64,000 nucleotides of DNA from Paenibacillus auburnensis (GTDB taxonomy: Bacteria; Bacillota; Bacilli; Paenibacillales; Paenibacillaceae), in contig NZ_CAKMMG010000014.1 in the NCBI RefSeq assembly GCF_927798115.1, forward strand, positions 1 to 64,000, read 5' to 3'. Shown one piece after another: positions 50,901-59,280 of the stretch. The notes beneath the pieces are model-generated. The model saw nothing but the letters and a program-made list of their open reading frames with translations, did no database searches and had not been told where the DNA came from. The translations under genes were made by a program, and so were the position numbers. The number at the start of each line of letters is the position of its first letter. The first letter of the stretch is position 1.

Positions 50901-53176
50901 TGACGGCATCGCCGGACCGGATTGTCGGAGACGGCCGCTCGACGACCGAGCTGGCCGCCGTGTTGACCGACAGCAGCGGTAATCCCGTGCCGGACACCGA
51001 GGTTGTGTTCTCGGTCCCATCGGGTCTGGGTACGTTCGTTGGAGCTGACCGGGTGCGGACGGATGCCCAAGGCCGGGCGGCAACGACCTACCGCTCAGCT
51101 GACCTATCCTCCAATCAGGAGCAGAAAGTGCGGGTTGAGGCAGCAGCAATTGACCTGACAAAAGGACTCTATGCGAAGGACGATATTCTGGTTACCTTCC
51201 AGCCGGCAGTCATCAGCGGGGTTATCACCCGCGGTGCCGCGGGCGAGAAGATCGCCGGCGCGACCGTACGGGTAACGCTGGATCTGAATGGCGATAACAT
51301 CATTACACCTGGTGTTGATTTTGACGAAACAGTAGTGACAGGCGCGGACGGTTTTTACTCGCTGCCGGTGCCGAAGGGCAATGCGCTGTACACCATCGCA
51401 GTGACGCAGACAGTAAATGTAGGCGGAGTTTTAACACCGGTGACGTATACTCAGACGGCGGCAGTCGGCTCGGTCAGCGGTACCGGCCAGGAGAGCTACG
51501 ATTCAACGAAGACAGCCACCGGTATCATCCTGATGAAGCAGCCGGCAGGCGGCACCGGAATGATATCCGGAGACCTGGTAAAGAAGACAAAAGTATATTT
51601 GAAAGACGCGGCAACGGGTCTCTATATTCTGGAGAACGGATCACCTAAGGCTTTCCCGGCCCAGCAGAACGGCGTATTCAGCGCCGAAGGGCTGGGGCTC
51701 GGCACATATGTGATGGAGATCCGCTATGAAGTCGAGCCGGGACAGGAGATTATTATCCAGAAGAGCGAAGTGAATGTTACAGCCAACGGGGAAATGAATA
51801 TTTCAGAGGAGCTGATCGACCCGTACGGTGCGATTACGAACAGCTTGACCGGGGTCCCGGTGGAAGGCGCGAACGTAACCCTGTACTACGCGAATACAGC
51901 GCGCAACGGCAGCAAAGGCGGTAAGACCGTAACGCTGCCGGCAATCCCGGGCTTTGCCCCTAACGACAACGCGAGCCCCGAGCAAATCAGTGACCCGCAG
52001 GGTCTATACGCCTACATGGTCTATCCGCATACGGATTATTATCTGGTTGTGACCAAGTCCGGCTATGAGACTTATACCAGCCCGACAATCGCGGTGGAGT
52101 TGGAAATTGTCCGCCATGATATCCCGCTGAATCCGATAGGGGCAGCCGCCATCCCGGGTTCCTCACCGGTTAATGCGACCATCACACCGGTAGTGGCAGT
52201 CAGTCTGGACCGGAACCTGATTGAAGAGGGCGGGACCTCAGCAATTACGGTCGAATACGCCCAGACCGGGAAGGGAACACTGACCGGCGGCACGGTTACG
52301 GTGACACTGCCAGAAGGCGCGGTAGTCGTAAATGCGGACGGCGGAACAGTAGCCGGCAATACGGTAACGTGGCCTGTCGGTACCCTGGCTCCGAACCAGC
52401 ACGGTACGCACCGGATTGAAGTGAAATGGCCGCAGCTCAGCAAGGCGGAGCAGGAGTATGAGGTAACGGCAGCGCTGTCTGCCGGCAGTCAGACGCAGGC
52501 AGCAAATGCAGCATCCTCTGCCAAGCTGAAGGTATTCTCAAGCCGGTATGGCGAGTTGAAGCATCAACGCTACATCCTGGGTTACCCGGACGGGCAGTTT
52601 AAGCCGGCGAAGAGCCTGACACGCGCTGAGCTGGCGGCGATTGTTGCCCGGCTGACAGAGAACGCGGCCCACAGCGGCAGTTCGACCTACACGGATGTGC
52701 CGGGCAGCCACTGGGCGGCGGACTATATTATGATCGCCACCCGTCAAGGCTACTTCAGCGGCTATGCAGACGGTACCTTCCGTCCGGAAGCTCCGGTGAC
52801 ACGCGGCGAGCTCGCGGCGGTCATGGCGAAGTTCCTGAAGATAGACCTCACGGCGGCCGCTTCGGCGCATTTTACCGATCTTGGAGGCCACTGGGCAGCG
52901 AATGCTATCGAGCAGCTCTATAACAGCAAATTCTTGTCCGGCTACCCGGATGCTACATTCAAGCCGGACCTGAAAATTACGCGGGCTGAGGCAGTTACGA
53001 TGATCAACCGGATGCTGTACCGCGGACCGCTGACGGGAATTGAGCCGCAGTTCCCTGATGTACCGGCCACCTATTGGGGCTTTGGCGACATCCAGGAAGC
53101 GACACAATCCCATGAATCGAAACGTGAGGGCGACGAAGAAGTCTGGGTGAAGACGCTGACCAGCGACGAAAGGTAG
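47999..53176 (+). CDS. giant surface protein: tandem Ig-like repeats, Big_1-like domain, SLH anchor
   Basis: A protein of about 1725 residues. A signal peptide (about residues 1-33, ending SVYA) precedes a unique beta-rich region to about 265. Five near-identical 99-residue Ig-like repeats follow from residue 268 to about 763 (Big_9/tandem-95 type: APSAVADTLTVAENGSGS, YTPNEGYSGSDSFTYTV), with a diverged sixth copy. Next are an invasin-like Big_1 domain (LTASPDRIVGDGRSTTELAA), a SdrD/CNA-B-like region, a DUF11-like segment, and about three SLH domains from about residue 1515 (GYPDGQFKPAKSLTRAELAA) for non-covalent cell-wall binding. TTG 47999, seven bases after AAAGGAG, is preferred to the upstream in-frame start. 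A role in adhesion or surface display is inferred. Confidence 0.93.
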   Translation: MKFRAIKKTAISLLALLLLTMTFLPQVRSVYASGLDLTGTGNGWLTVYPKNSQFDYVGDQQTGSGSVAQDIVGDANNPPFYVNYDSAAGEIGFRIRVNNLDGTQKDKFTSFAFVGVDANGNGGIDFFLGVYNPTNNNGKIGIYNADPNKANTSPSTTGIINPALISYVPSANQNYSLMQATGSSFSGDSDYFVTFKVKVADINTAMASRGITVTATSPLQYIIGTAAQDNSFNQDIAGTQGISTNDTTTWKDLGVFSPPVNVTGTILNTAPSAVADTLTVAENGSGSLTVTANDTDAENGLVPSTVKLNTLPSHGTVTVGTNGQVTYTPNEGYSGSDSFTYTVKDTDGAESNPATVSVTVTAAPILNTAPSAVADTLTVAENGSGSVTVTANDTDAENGLVPSTVAIKTQPSHGSATVGANGQVTYTPNEGYSGSDSFTYTVKDTDGAESNPATVSVTVTAAPILNTAPSAVADTLTVAENGSGSVTVTANDTDAENGLVPSTVKLKTLPSHGTATVDTNGQVTYTPNAGYSGSDSFTYTVKDTDGAESNPATVSVTVTAPPVLNTAPSAVADTLTVAENGSGSLAVTANDTDAENGLDPSTVAIKTQPSHGKATVGTNGQVTYTPNEGYSGSDSFTYTVLDTDGAESNPATVSVTVTVAPILNTAPSAAADTLTLAENGSGSVTVTANDSDAEDGLDPSTVAIKTQPSHGTVIVGTNGQVMYTPNAGYSGSDSFTYTVKDTDGAESNPATVSVTVTAANGIPAALPQLVEINEGAVAVTVILEGTDRETITGLVYQITTQPSQGTLTLQSGNIYLYTPAPGFTSGTDSFSFTVTDGNGQTSPPVQVTIQMNKALNGWVGNKLEGDPSVVNAVPGYPLKFSAVSPLSAHEVKATIGGGTVSLELANPATFLQDGYKRWESTGYLLTTPLAAGSYTVMFQAFKADGTPLPAETRLADNGFQVLAHSLALTASPDRIVGDGRSTTELAAVLTDSSGNPVPDTEVVFSVPSGLGTFVGADRVRTDAQGRAATTYRSADLSSNQEQKVRVEAAAIDLTKGLYAKDDILVTFQPAVISGVITRGAAGEKIAGATVRVTLDLNGDNIITPGVDFDETVVTGADGFYSLPVPKGNALYTIAVTQTVNVGGVLTPVTYTQTAAVGSVSGTGQESYDSTKTATGIILMKQPAGGTGMISGDLVKKTKVYLKDAATGLYILENGSPKAFPAQQNGVFSAEGLGLGTYVMEIRYEVEPGQEIIIQKSEVNVTANGEMNISEELIDPYGAITNSLTGVPVEGANVTLYYANTARNGSKGGKTVTLPAIPGFAPNDNASPEQISDPQGLYAYMVYPHTDYYLVVTKSGYETYTSPTIAVELEIVRHDIPLNPIGAAAIPGSSPVNATITPVVAVSLDRNLIEEGGTSAITVEYAQTGKGTLTGGTVTVTLPEGAVVVNADGGTVAGNTVTWPVGTLAPNQHGTHRIEVKWPQLSKAEQEYEVTAALSAGSQTQAANAASSAKLKVFSSRYGELKHQRYILGYPDGQFKPAKSLTRAELAAIVARLTENAAHSGSSTYTDVPGSHWAADYIMIATRQGYFSGYADGTFRPEAPVTRGELAAVMAKFLKIDLTAAASAHFTDLGGHWAANAIEQLYNSKFLSGYPDATFKPDLKITRAEAVTMINRMLYRGPLTGIEPQFPDVPATYWGFGDIQEATQSHESKREGDEEVWVKTLTSDER
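48800..50284 (+). repeat. five 297-bp coding repeats
   Basis: Units starting at 48800, 49097, 49394, 49691 and 49988 are exactly 297 bp apart and nearly identical in DNA as well as protein, which points to recent duplication or gene conversion. They code for 99-residue Ig-like domains. Confidence 0.95.
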
Positions 53177-53258
53177 TCTCCGCGTGGTCAGGCCTCATCC
53201 AAGTAAGGCTATTGCTGAAGCCATTCATACAGTAAATGATTAAACGAAAAAAACAAAA

Positions 53259-53296
53259 ACAGACCAGACAAGGTAACCTTGTCTGGTCTGTTTTTT
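53259..53296. terminator. bidirectional terminator
   Basis: CAGACCAGACAAGG-TAA-CCTTGTCTGGTCTG is a perfect 14-bp stem flanked by A-runs and T-runs. It serves the giant surface protein gene and the convergent small gene. Confidence 0.95.
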
Positions 53297-53299
53297 GCT

Positions 53300-53434
53300 T
53301 CATTGATGGGAAGCTTCCAAGGTGATACACATGCTGTGCCCTGCAGAACCGGTATTGAAGAATGAGGATTCAACCTCCTGTACGGGTACTGTGTTTTTTT
53401 GAAACAGGGTTAGAAACATGGTAGACTTATCCAT
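53300..53434 (-). CDS. small hypothetical protein (44 residues) with buried ribosome binding site
   Basis: An open frame of 44 codons from ATG 53434 to TGA 53302-53300. The protein begins MDKSTMFLTLFQKNTVPVQ and has no transmembrane segment or known domain. Support for a real gene is the AGGAGG seven bases before the ATG, a plausible TATATA -10 further upstream, and a strong terminator two bases after the stop. The AGGAGG lies inside the 3' arm of a 15-bp inverted repeat, so translation may be off until the stem opens. Function unknown; a chance frame cannot be excluded. Confidence 0.55.
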   Translation of the reverse strand: MDKSTMFLTLFQKNTVPVQEVESSFFNTGSAGHSMCITLEASHQ

Positions 53435-53436
53435 GC

Positions 53437-53488
53437 GGCCGCCTCCTGAATCTAGTGTAATCGTGTACAATCGATTCAGGAGGCGGCC
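53437..53488 (-). promoter_or_regulatory. 15-bp hairpin sequestering a Shine-Dalgarno site
   Basis: GGCCGCCTCCTGAAT (53437-53451) and its exact inverse complement (53474-53488) flank a 22-base loop. In minus-strand RNA the 3' arm contains the AGGAGG of the 44-codon gene and ends two bases before its ATG. Neither side has a T-run, so it is not a normal terminator; a translational switch or thermometer is the simplest reading. Confidence 0.6.
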
Positions 53489-53641
53489 CTTTGCATTCGG
53501 TGTTTTATATAATCATCGGACTGCCGGAAATGAAGCTTACCAACTGTCAGTTTGTAGTGTAACGGTTTACGGTTACGTACTAATAGGTTTCTATCCACAT
53601 TCGCCAATCAAACAAGACATTATCTTATTAGGAGGTGCAGG

Positions 53642-55780
53642 ATGCTGAAATCGTTGCAGGCTATTGAAGCCTACCGTGAAGGGGATTATTTGCCTGAGGA
53701 GGAGCTTGTGTGGCTGAAATATATTGTTCAGGCCGAAATGCCGATAGTCAATCTGGAGCGTGTGGAATCGCTGCGGGAGCTGGATCATCGGAATCCCGTG
53801 CTGGACTATGTGGAACGGAGTCTGCGGCTGCTGGATAGTCTGCCGTTGTCCTACTGGATTAAGGAGCTAGCCGAAGAAACGCTGGTCTGGTCGGAGACGG
53901 CCAAAGGCGGGACCTCCCGCCAGCGCCGGAAGTGGCAGGAGGAAGGCATTAATTGTTTTGCCCACAATATAGGGTCAGCGCAGCTGTACTGGCAGCATGC
54001 CGGAGGCAATGCAGCCGCTGTAGCCTCCGGGCCGCAGGCGGCGCTGCTTAAGGCGGCAGGTGTTGCGCATGCGGAGAAGATTCTGATTGTGCACCGGCTG
54101 ATTGAAACGCATGGCCTCCTCGGCCAGCAGATCCGCGGCGAGGTTCCGCCAAATGTTAACCGCCCGCTGGCCGTTATGGTAGAGGAGGGGCTGCTGACCT
54201 CCGACGAGCTGGAGCGGCTGCTGTTTGCGCTGAACCATTGCATCATTGGCGCTGTCTCGCCGGTACTGTGGCAAGAGGTACGCAGTGAGGTGATGGAGCT
54301 GATAGCAGTCATCGCTTCAGGAAGTCTGGACACTCCGTTACCAATGAAGGAGCGGTTGCACCGCATGCGCTCCGGTCCAATCTCCCGGGGCGAGGATTTC
54401 GCGGCGGAGTGGAGCAGGCTGGAGCAGGAGGGCATGGATTCCGCATTGCTCGAATCCATGCAGCCGGTAACGTTCTGGTATGTGGAGTCGGCACTGCAGA
54501 CGTTCTCGCTGGAGCAATTTCTTAAAGTGCTGGTGCTTGCTGCACAGGGCAGCGGCAGCAGCGGCCTGAACCATATCAGCTTTGAAGCCGTTATGAATTC
54601 AATCTATTATGACTATAAAGGCGATAAAAAAATCAACGTCTATAAGAAACGGATTATCGAAAAGTATCTGTCTGAGCTTAGCTGGCAGGACATTGCCGCC
54701 GGAAACAGCACTTCCGGCAATCCCCATCTGATTCACCGGCTGCGGCGGCAGAAGCATCTGCAGGATACGGTGTTTTTTGATTTTGAATTCTCCCCCGCAG
54801 CAGAGAAGCTGATTGAATTCTGTATTGAAGCCGAGAAGTCCGCGCTGTACGAGCGGGCGGTGCTGCTCTTATTCGATTTGTTCGATCTGCGGCGCGACGC
54901 ATTCGACCGCTTCCATAACGAGGATAGCTACCTGAGCCAGATGAACGATACGGCTGATTATAAAGCTGTTATTCTGGATTATGTCACTGGCAGCAAGGTG
55001 CTGGATATCGGCCCGGGCGGCGGTGTGCTGCTTGATCTGATTGAAGAGCGGATGCCCGCTGTCACTCCGGTCGGCATTGATATATCCAGCAATGTAGTGG
55101 AAGCGCTGCGCCAGCGTAAACAGCGGGAGGGCCGCCGCTGGGAGGTGCTGCAGGGTGATGCGCTGAACCTGAAGGATTTTGTGGAGACGGGCAGCGTGGA
55201 TACGGTGATTTTCTCATCCATTCTGCATGAGCTATATTCGTATGTGCCGATGAATGGCGTGAAATTCAATCATGAGACGGTAGCCGCAGCGCTGGTAAGC
55301 GCATTTGAGGTGCTTGCCGAAGGCGGTAGGATCATTATCCGGGACGGGATCATGACCGAACCGGAGACAATGCAGCGTAGAATCCGGTTTCTGGAACAGA
55401 ACGGACTGGCATGGCTGGAGCGGTATGCCGGGGATTTTGCCGGACGCAAAATCCAGTATGAGGTGGTCGGTGAGCAGGAGGTGCTGATGCCTGTGAACGA
55501 TGCCATGGAGTTTTTGTACACCTATACATGGGGTGAAGAAGCCTACGTCCACGAGGTCCAGGAGCAGTTTGGTTATTTTACACCCGAGCAGTATGTGAAG
55601 TTTATCAGGGAACGTCTGGGAGAGCAGGCGCAGATTGAAGTGTTCCGCCACTATCTGCAGGAAGGCTATACGCTGGCACTTCAGGAACGGGTCGTAATCA
55701 TGGATGAGCACGGGAATGAGACGGCTTTGCCGGACAGTACCTGCTTCATGGTTATCCGTAAAGGACATGAGGCGGGCTGA
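53642..55780 (+). CDS. large protein with internal SAM-dependent methyltransferase domain
   Basis: A 712-residue cytoplasmic protein. The first 430 residues are a helical region I do not recognise. Residues about 435-590 are a class I methyltransferase fold, with motif I VLDIGPGGG (about 454-462), VGIDISSNVVEAL, LQGDALNL and TVIFSSILHELYSY. The last 120 residues contain FLYTYTWGEEAYVHEVQEQFGYFTPEQY and are also unrecognised. The substrate is unknown; the fused helical parts suggest a dedicated large substrate or regulatory partner. AGGAGGTG lies five bases before ATG 53642. The gene is single. Confidence 0.82.
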   Translation: MLKSLQAIEAYREGDYLPEEELVWLKYIVQAEMPIVNLERVESLRELDHRNPVLDYVERSLRLLDSLPLSYWIKELAEETLVWSETAKGGTSRQRRKWQEEGINCFAHNIGSAQLYWQHAGGNAAAVASGPQAALLKAAGVAHAEKILIVHRLIETHGLLGQQIRGEVPPNVNRPLAVMVEEGLLTSDELERLLFALNHCIIGAVSPVLWQEVRSEVMELIAVIASGSLDTPLPMKERLHRMRSGPISRGEDFAAEWSRLEQEGMDSALLESMQPVTFWYVESALQTFSLEQFLKVLVLAAQGSGSSGLNHISFEAVMNSIYYDYKGDKKINVYKKRIIEKYLSELSWQDIAAGNSTSGNPHLIHRLRRQKHLQDTVFFDFEFSPAAEKLIEFCIEAEKSALYERAVLLLFDLFDLRRDAFDRFHNEDSYLSQMNDTADYKAVILDYVTGSKVLDIGPGGGVLLDLIEERMPAVTPVGIDISSNVVEALRQRKQREGRRWEVLQGDALNLKDFVETGSVDTVIFSSILHELYSYVPMNGVKFNHETVAAALVSAFEVLAEGGRIIIRDGIMTEPETMQRRIRFLEQNGLAWLERYAGDFAGRKIQYEVVGEQEVLMPVNDAMEFLYTYTWGEEAYVHEVQEQFGYFTPEQYVKFIRERLGEQAQIEVFRHYLQEGYTLALQERVVIMDEHGNETALPDSTCFMVIRKGHEAG

Positions 55781-55836
55781 CTTACTCTAATAGAACGTAC
55801 GGCCTGAAGTGCTCCGGCATAATGGCGGGTATAACA

Positions 55837-55866
55837 AAAGGGAGACGCACGTATGCGGCTCCCTTA
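55837..55866 (+). terminator. hairpin after the methyltransferase-domain gene
   Basis: AAGGGAG and CGC pair with GCG and CTCCCTT around a short loop, but the T-tail is only ATT, so termination is less certain. Confidence 0.55.
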
Positions 55867-55913
55867 TTGCTGCGCAATCCGGTTAGATTTGCGTAATTAG
55901 GAGTGATTTGATT

Positions 55914-56331
55914 TTACCGTCCAGCACCTGCATCGTCTGTACTGATCTCTACAGATACATAGTCAGAGAGTGGAGTAGACAGCACCTTCTTAATCTTCTC
56001 CACGGCTTCATATATGTCCTCTGATAGATTAGAAGATACATTCACATTAAAGATAAGGTCACCCACTCTGAAATCCTTCTTGTTTTCTTTGCTCGTATTC
56101 TTTGGTAAAGTTATATTCCCCAGTGTGAAGCGTGGCCAGTGTTGCACTAGTCTCTGTTATTTCCCACACCGGGTATTTTCGTAGCGTCCGGCGGCGTATC
56201 ATGTCGATCCCTAGACAGCATTCTTCTTCTGTCACCAATTCCTTTGCAACTGTTTAAGTCTTATCCAAGGCATCCAACGCCTCCATGGCCTTGTGAAGTT
56301 CTGTCATTGATTCCACTGTACGTTTATACAT
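55914..56331 (-). pseudogene. broken gene of unknown function
   Basis: From ATG 56331 a 25-codon frame (MYKRTVESMTELHKAMEALD...) stops at TAA 56256-56254, yet the same frame continues plausibly for about 65 codons (TVAKELVTEEECC, RRRTLRKYPVWEI). A shifted frame then carries a coherent C-terminus (DFRVGDLIFNVNVSS, ending near 55914). One nonsense mutation and one frameshift would explain this. The region is AT-rich like the adjacent island. No family was recognised; two short real genes are an alternative. Confidence 0.5.
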
Positions 56332-56362
56332 TTCTCTTCACCCTTTCCTATTGGTGTATAGC

Positions 56363-56387
56363 AAAAAGAGCCGCTTTTCAGCGACTC
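56363..56387 (-). terminator. terminator of the small membrane-protein gene
   Basis: GAGTCGCT and AGCGGCTC pair around a short loop and the minus strand continues TTTTTGC. Confidence 0.7.
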
Positions 56388-56408
56388 CTAATTTAATGAT
56401 GCTTGTAT

Positions 56409-56648
56409 TTATTTCCTTTCTAATTCAGACCACACTAGATAAAATATTCCGAATATAACTAGTATGGTTGGAACAGTCATAGAAAATGGTGGCGGGATCA
56501 AGGAGAGGTTACTCTTTATCGTGGTATTTGAAATTCCACTAAATTTAAAAGATAGTAAAGTAGCCCCAATATAATGAATGGACTCACGAATTAAATAAGA
56601 TACAATTCCAAGTGCAAGCAGAGTAATTCCCACTCCCTTTTTATTCAA
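56409..56648 (-). CDS. small membrane protein (unknown)
   Basis: A protein of about 79 residues with two hydrophobic segments (about residues 6-24, VGITLLALGIVSYLI, and 55-72, PTILVIFGIFYLVW) and a polar loop between them. No domain is recognised. TTG 56648 is preceded by GGAGGGG with six bases spacing, which fits better than the GTG at 56663. It follows the secreted protein gene by 26 bases and shares its low GC content, so the two probably form an operon and may act together. Confidence 0.65.
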   Translation of the reverse strand: MNKKGVGITLLALGIVSYLIRESIHYIGATLLSFKFSGISNTTIKSNLSLIPPPFSMTVPTILVIFGIFYLVWSELERK

Positions 56649-56674
56649 ACAAATCCCCTCCACCTTAATACATT

Positions 56675-57445
56675 TTAATAACTTGGTGCGGACAAACTTT
56701 GTTTAACCGTGTACACTCCATCAGGAAGTCCACCGCTCATCACTCTTGCTACATAAATATCCGCATAAGTGTTTGTATCACTTACCAAGACACTAGTTCC
56801 TTGAGCATTAGCATAAACCTTTTCATTGAGTAAACCATAAGAGTTGTTAAAGATCGGATAATAATCCATCCAAGCGTAGTATCCTGGTGAAATAGATTGA
56901 GTAACTGTATCACTACTAGTATACGTGTTAGTCCAAGTTGCGCCAGCAGTAATCCCAGCAGTGACAGCATTTATTTTGGCCGAAACATTAAATGAAATAT
57001 TGGCTGCAAAAGCTTGCGAAGCAGTGTAGGCAATTGCTCTAGTAACTGGATTGTTTGAATCATTCTTAACTGCGGAAGAAATTCTTCTATTCAAGTCGCT
57101 TCTTGCATAATTATAGATATATCCCGATTGGTTGTACTTGTAAACTGTTGTAGTGTAGGCATCCATTGGTGTAATAAGCGAGTTAGTTTTAAAGAGTGGG
57201 GCGCTCTCTGCAAGCCCAACCTTTGCTTGTTCTAAAGCTGCGTTTTTGTTAGCTTCAGCTTCGAGTTTATTATATTCCTCTAGCGTTATTTCTTTTAATC
57301 CACCATCTACTGCTCGGTACGCTTTCACCACTTCAACATTGTTCTTTTGGGGTGTTGTAGCACTATGTACTTCTTCTGCCCCTGCATAAATTGGCAAACA
57401 CAACAATAAAGACATAGCGATAGGAATTAAAATTCTTTTTTTCAT
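56675..57445 (-). CDS. secreted protein of unknown function
   Basis: A 256-residue exported protein. The signal peptide is MKKRILIPIAMSLLLCLP with cleavage near YAGAEE, followed by a helical pro-like segment (about 30-90) and a Thr/Ser/Asn/Tyr-rich beta-type region with ITAGATWTNTYTSSDTVTQ. The alternating polar and hydrophobic stretch recalls beta-pore-forming or surface proteins, but no family motif was identified, so function is left open. GGAGG precedes ATG 57445. Base composition is much more AT-rich than the rest of the window, suggesting acquisition by transfer. A small two-helix membrane protein gene follows. Confidence 0.7.
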   Translation of the reverse strand: MKKRILIPIAMSLLLCLPIYAGAEEVHSATTPQKNNVEVVKAYRAVDGGLKEITLEEYNKLEAEANKNAALEQAKVGLAESAPLFKTNSLITPMDAYTTTVYKYNQSGYIYNYARSDLNRRISSAVKNDSNNPVTRAIAYTASQAFAANISFNVSAKINAVTAGITAGATWTNTYTSSDTVTQSISPGYYAWMDYYPIFNNSYGLLNEKVYANAQGTSVLVSDTNTYADIYVARVMSGGLPDGVYTVKQSLSAPSY

Positions 57446-58223
57446 TTTTCAACCTCCAATTTTATTAGAGGGCGGCCGATCCCTAAATAAAGTATACAAT
57501 ACTTATTTTTGGAAAAATATAGCGCAATAGTCTTACAATATTTTCAATTTAATGTATTATTTTGTTTTTTTATTAACGAACTATATTTTATTATAAGAGC
57601 AAATATCACAAGAATATTAAGTAGCGAAACCTATCGCCGCCGTTATAGTCATCTTGTGACCCGAGCTGGTGCTGCAGCCAGGAGAGATGGTGGCTACCGC
57701 TAATGTCATAGATCAAATTAGTATTCCCCGCTTGGTCCCTCTCAGTTAGGCTTATTAACAAAAATATATCATACTGCCAATGCTTCATAGCTAACGGGAG
57801 GATATTTTACTAAATTTATCTCAATAGCGAGGATGAAATAGCGAGATTATAACAAATGAGGTATTTCAAATAATATCAAAGGAGACTACTGCAGCAAATG
57901 AAATCATAAACGAAATAGATTTAGATGAGTATCTGACCAAAGATAAAGAGTATGTGCAATACCCACTGTTAAAAAAAAAGCAAGCAGGGTGCCGGATAAT
58001 AACGGATAGCCTGCTTGCTTTTTACTTTCTTTTTATGCAGAAATTGTTGCACAGAATCCCTTGAACTTTGGAGAACGAAGCTGGTCTTACCCATAGAGGG
58101 GTCTGTGATTTGGTCAGACGCCAGCGGATGCTTGTATATGAAGTTATCAAAATGGCTGAACTACAGGGACTATTCTACACGGTTTGGTTAAGTTTTACAG
58201 TTTAACTTGTCCCCATTGCCCTA
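57446..58223. other. AT-rich gap without a supported gene
   Basis: About 780 bases of low-GC sequence. Short frames near 57509-57788 have no ribosome binding site or recognisable product. A coding-like stretch at about 57898-57975 (NEIINEIDLDEYLTKDKEY) lacks a start and runs into the hairpin at 57975-58023, so it looks like the tail of a lost gene. The remainder up to the AraC gene shows nothing recognisable. Confidence 0.5.
57975..58023. terminator. terminator-like hairpin in the AT-rich gap
   Basis: AAAAAGCAAGCAGG pairs perfectly with CCTGCTTGCTTTTT around a 21-base loop, with A-run and T-run flanks. The gene it once served appears lost. Confidence 0.8.
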
Positions 58224-59153
58224 TCACGGATACAGCTGACCCTGCCCGGCCCCCTGCATGGCTCCCAGCGCTGCCCCTTTGCGGAACTCCGAGGGTGAGC
58301 ATTTCATCGCCTTACGGAACACTTTAATGAAATAGCTGACGTTGTCGAAGCCGACCTCCAGTGCGATGTCCGATATTTTACGTTCACTCTGCTGCAGCAG
58401 GTCAGCCGCCTGGCGGATGCGGTAGGAGTTGATATAATCGACGGGTGTCTTGCGGGTCATGGCTTTGAAGAAGCGGCAGAACTGGCCCTCACTCATCGGA
58501 ATCAGCTCTGACAGATCCCGGGTGCGGATCGGCTCCTGATAGTTGTCCTGGATATACAGAATGACCTTTTTGAGCCGGTTGATCTTGGTAGTATCAGCGC
58601 TCTCCGACTGGCTGTGGTTCACGGAACGGTCCGGGGTGGCAATCTGCGAGAGCATAATGAGCAAAGTTCCTTTCATAAAGGCTTCGAATCCGGGCATTTT
58701 ATTAGCATATGCTTCCATCATCCGCTCCAGGTGGTTCAGCAGCTCCTGCTGCCAGGGAACAGCGGGTGTAATGTGCCGGGGGAAGCTCTGGCGCTTCTCC
58801 TGAAGCGGAAGAATCACATTCTGCTGGATCGTATCGTATTGGGCGCTGGCCAGAAGATCGGGGTGAAACACAAGCGCACAGAACCGGCAAGGGCCTTCCT
58901 TCAGGACATAGGCAGCATGAATATCACCGGATTCGATAAAGACTGCTTCCCCTGCGCGGAGCGGAAAATAATCGGTGTCCACCTGAAACAGGATCTCTCC
59001 TTCCAGCAGCATAAAGAACTCGGCCTCCTCATGCCAGTGCGTATCCAGGACATGCGTTCCGGCCGGAAGTTCGATCCAGTAAGCAGCCAGCGGAAACATA
59101 ACATCACCGTGTACGCGGTCTTCTTTGAGCAAACGCTGGGACGTGCGGTCCAT
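58224..59153 (-). CDS. AraC family regulator with cupin sensor domain
   Basis: A 309-residue regulator. A cupin-like arm (about residues 28-105: HWHEEAEFFMLLEGEILFQVD, LRAGEAVFIESGDIHAAY) probably binds a sugar, and a C-terminal AraC double helix-turn-helix (about 205-300) has LSELIPMSEGQFCRFFKAMTRKTPVDYI and ISDIALEVGFDNVSYFIKVFRKAM. AAAGGAG precedes ATG 59153; the upstream frame start at 59174 is less likely. It is divergent from the GH31 alpha-xylosidase gene and is the likely regulator of it. Confidence 0.92.
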   Translation of the reverse strand: MDRTSQRLLKEDRVHGDVMFPLAAYWIELPAGTHVLDTHWHEEAEFFMLLEGEILFQVDTDYFPLRAGEAVFIESGDIHAAYVLKEGPCRFCALVFHPDLLASAQYDTIQQNVILPLQEKRQSFPRHITPAVPWQQELLNHLERMMEAYANKMPGFEAFMKGTLLIMLSQIATPDRSVNHSQSESADTTKINRLKKVILYIQDNYQEPIRTRDLSELIPMSEGQFCRFFKAMTRKTPVDYINSYRIRQAADLLQQSERKISDIALEVGFDNVSYFIKVFRKAMKCSPSEFRKGAALGAMQGAGQGQLYP

Positions 59154-59189
59154 TCCTAGGTCTCCTTTAATCAAAACATCAAAATAGTG

Positions 59190-59240
59190 TTATAAACGAG
59201 CTATATTTTATTAGTTTTGTTGTTTTATTATCGTTATAAT
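59190..59240 (+). promoter_or_regulatory. divergent promoter region of the GH31 gene
   Basis: TATAAT at 59235-59240 is a good -10 hexamer, with only a weak -35. Inverse elements GTTATAAACGA (about 59189-59199) and TCGTTATAAT (59231-59240) could be half-sites of the AraC regulator, the second overlapping the -10. Confidence 0.45.
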
Positions 59241-59280
59241 GCAACTATAAACACCAAATTGAAAGGTGGCAAGTGCACAC

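Noticed and set aside
53418-53648. Plus-strand 76-codon frame before the methyltransferase-domain gene
   Set aside because: It lacks a ribosome binding site and overlaps the hairpin and the better-supported minus-strand small gene.
56675-57445. Aerolysin- or ETX/MTX-type pore-forming toxin
   Set aside because: The Thr/Ser-rich alternating stretch is suggestive but no family motif is visible; function is left unknown.
57509-57788. Short frames in the AT-rich gap
   Set aside because: No ribosome binding sites, no similarity recognised, and opposite-strand frames overlap each other.
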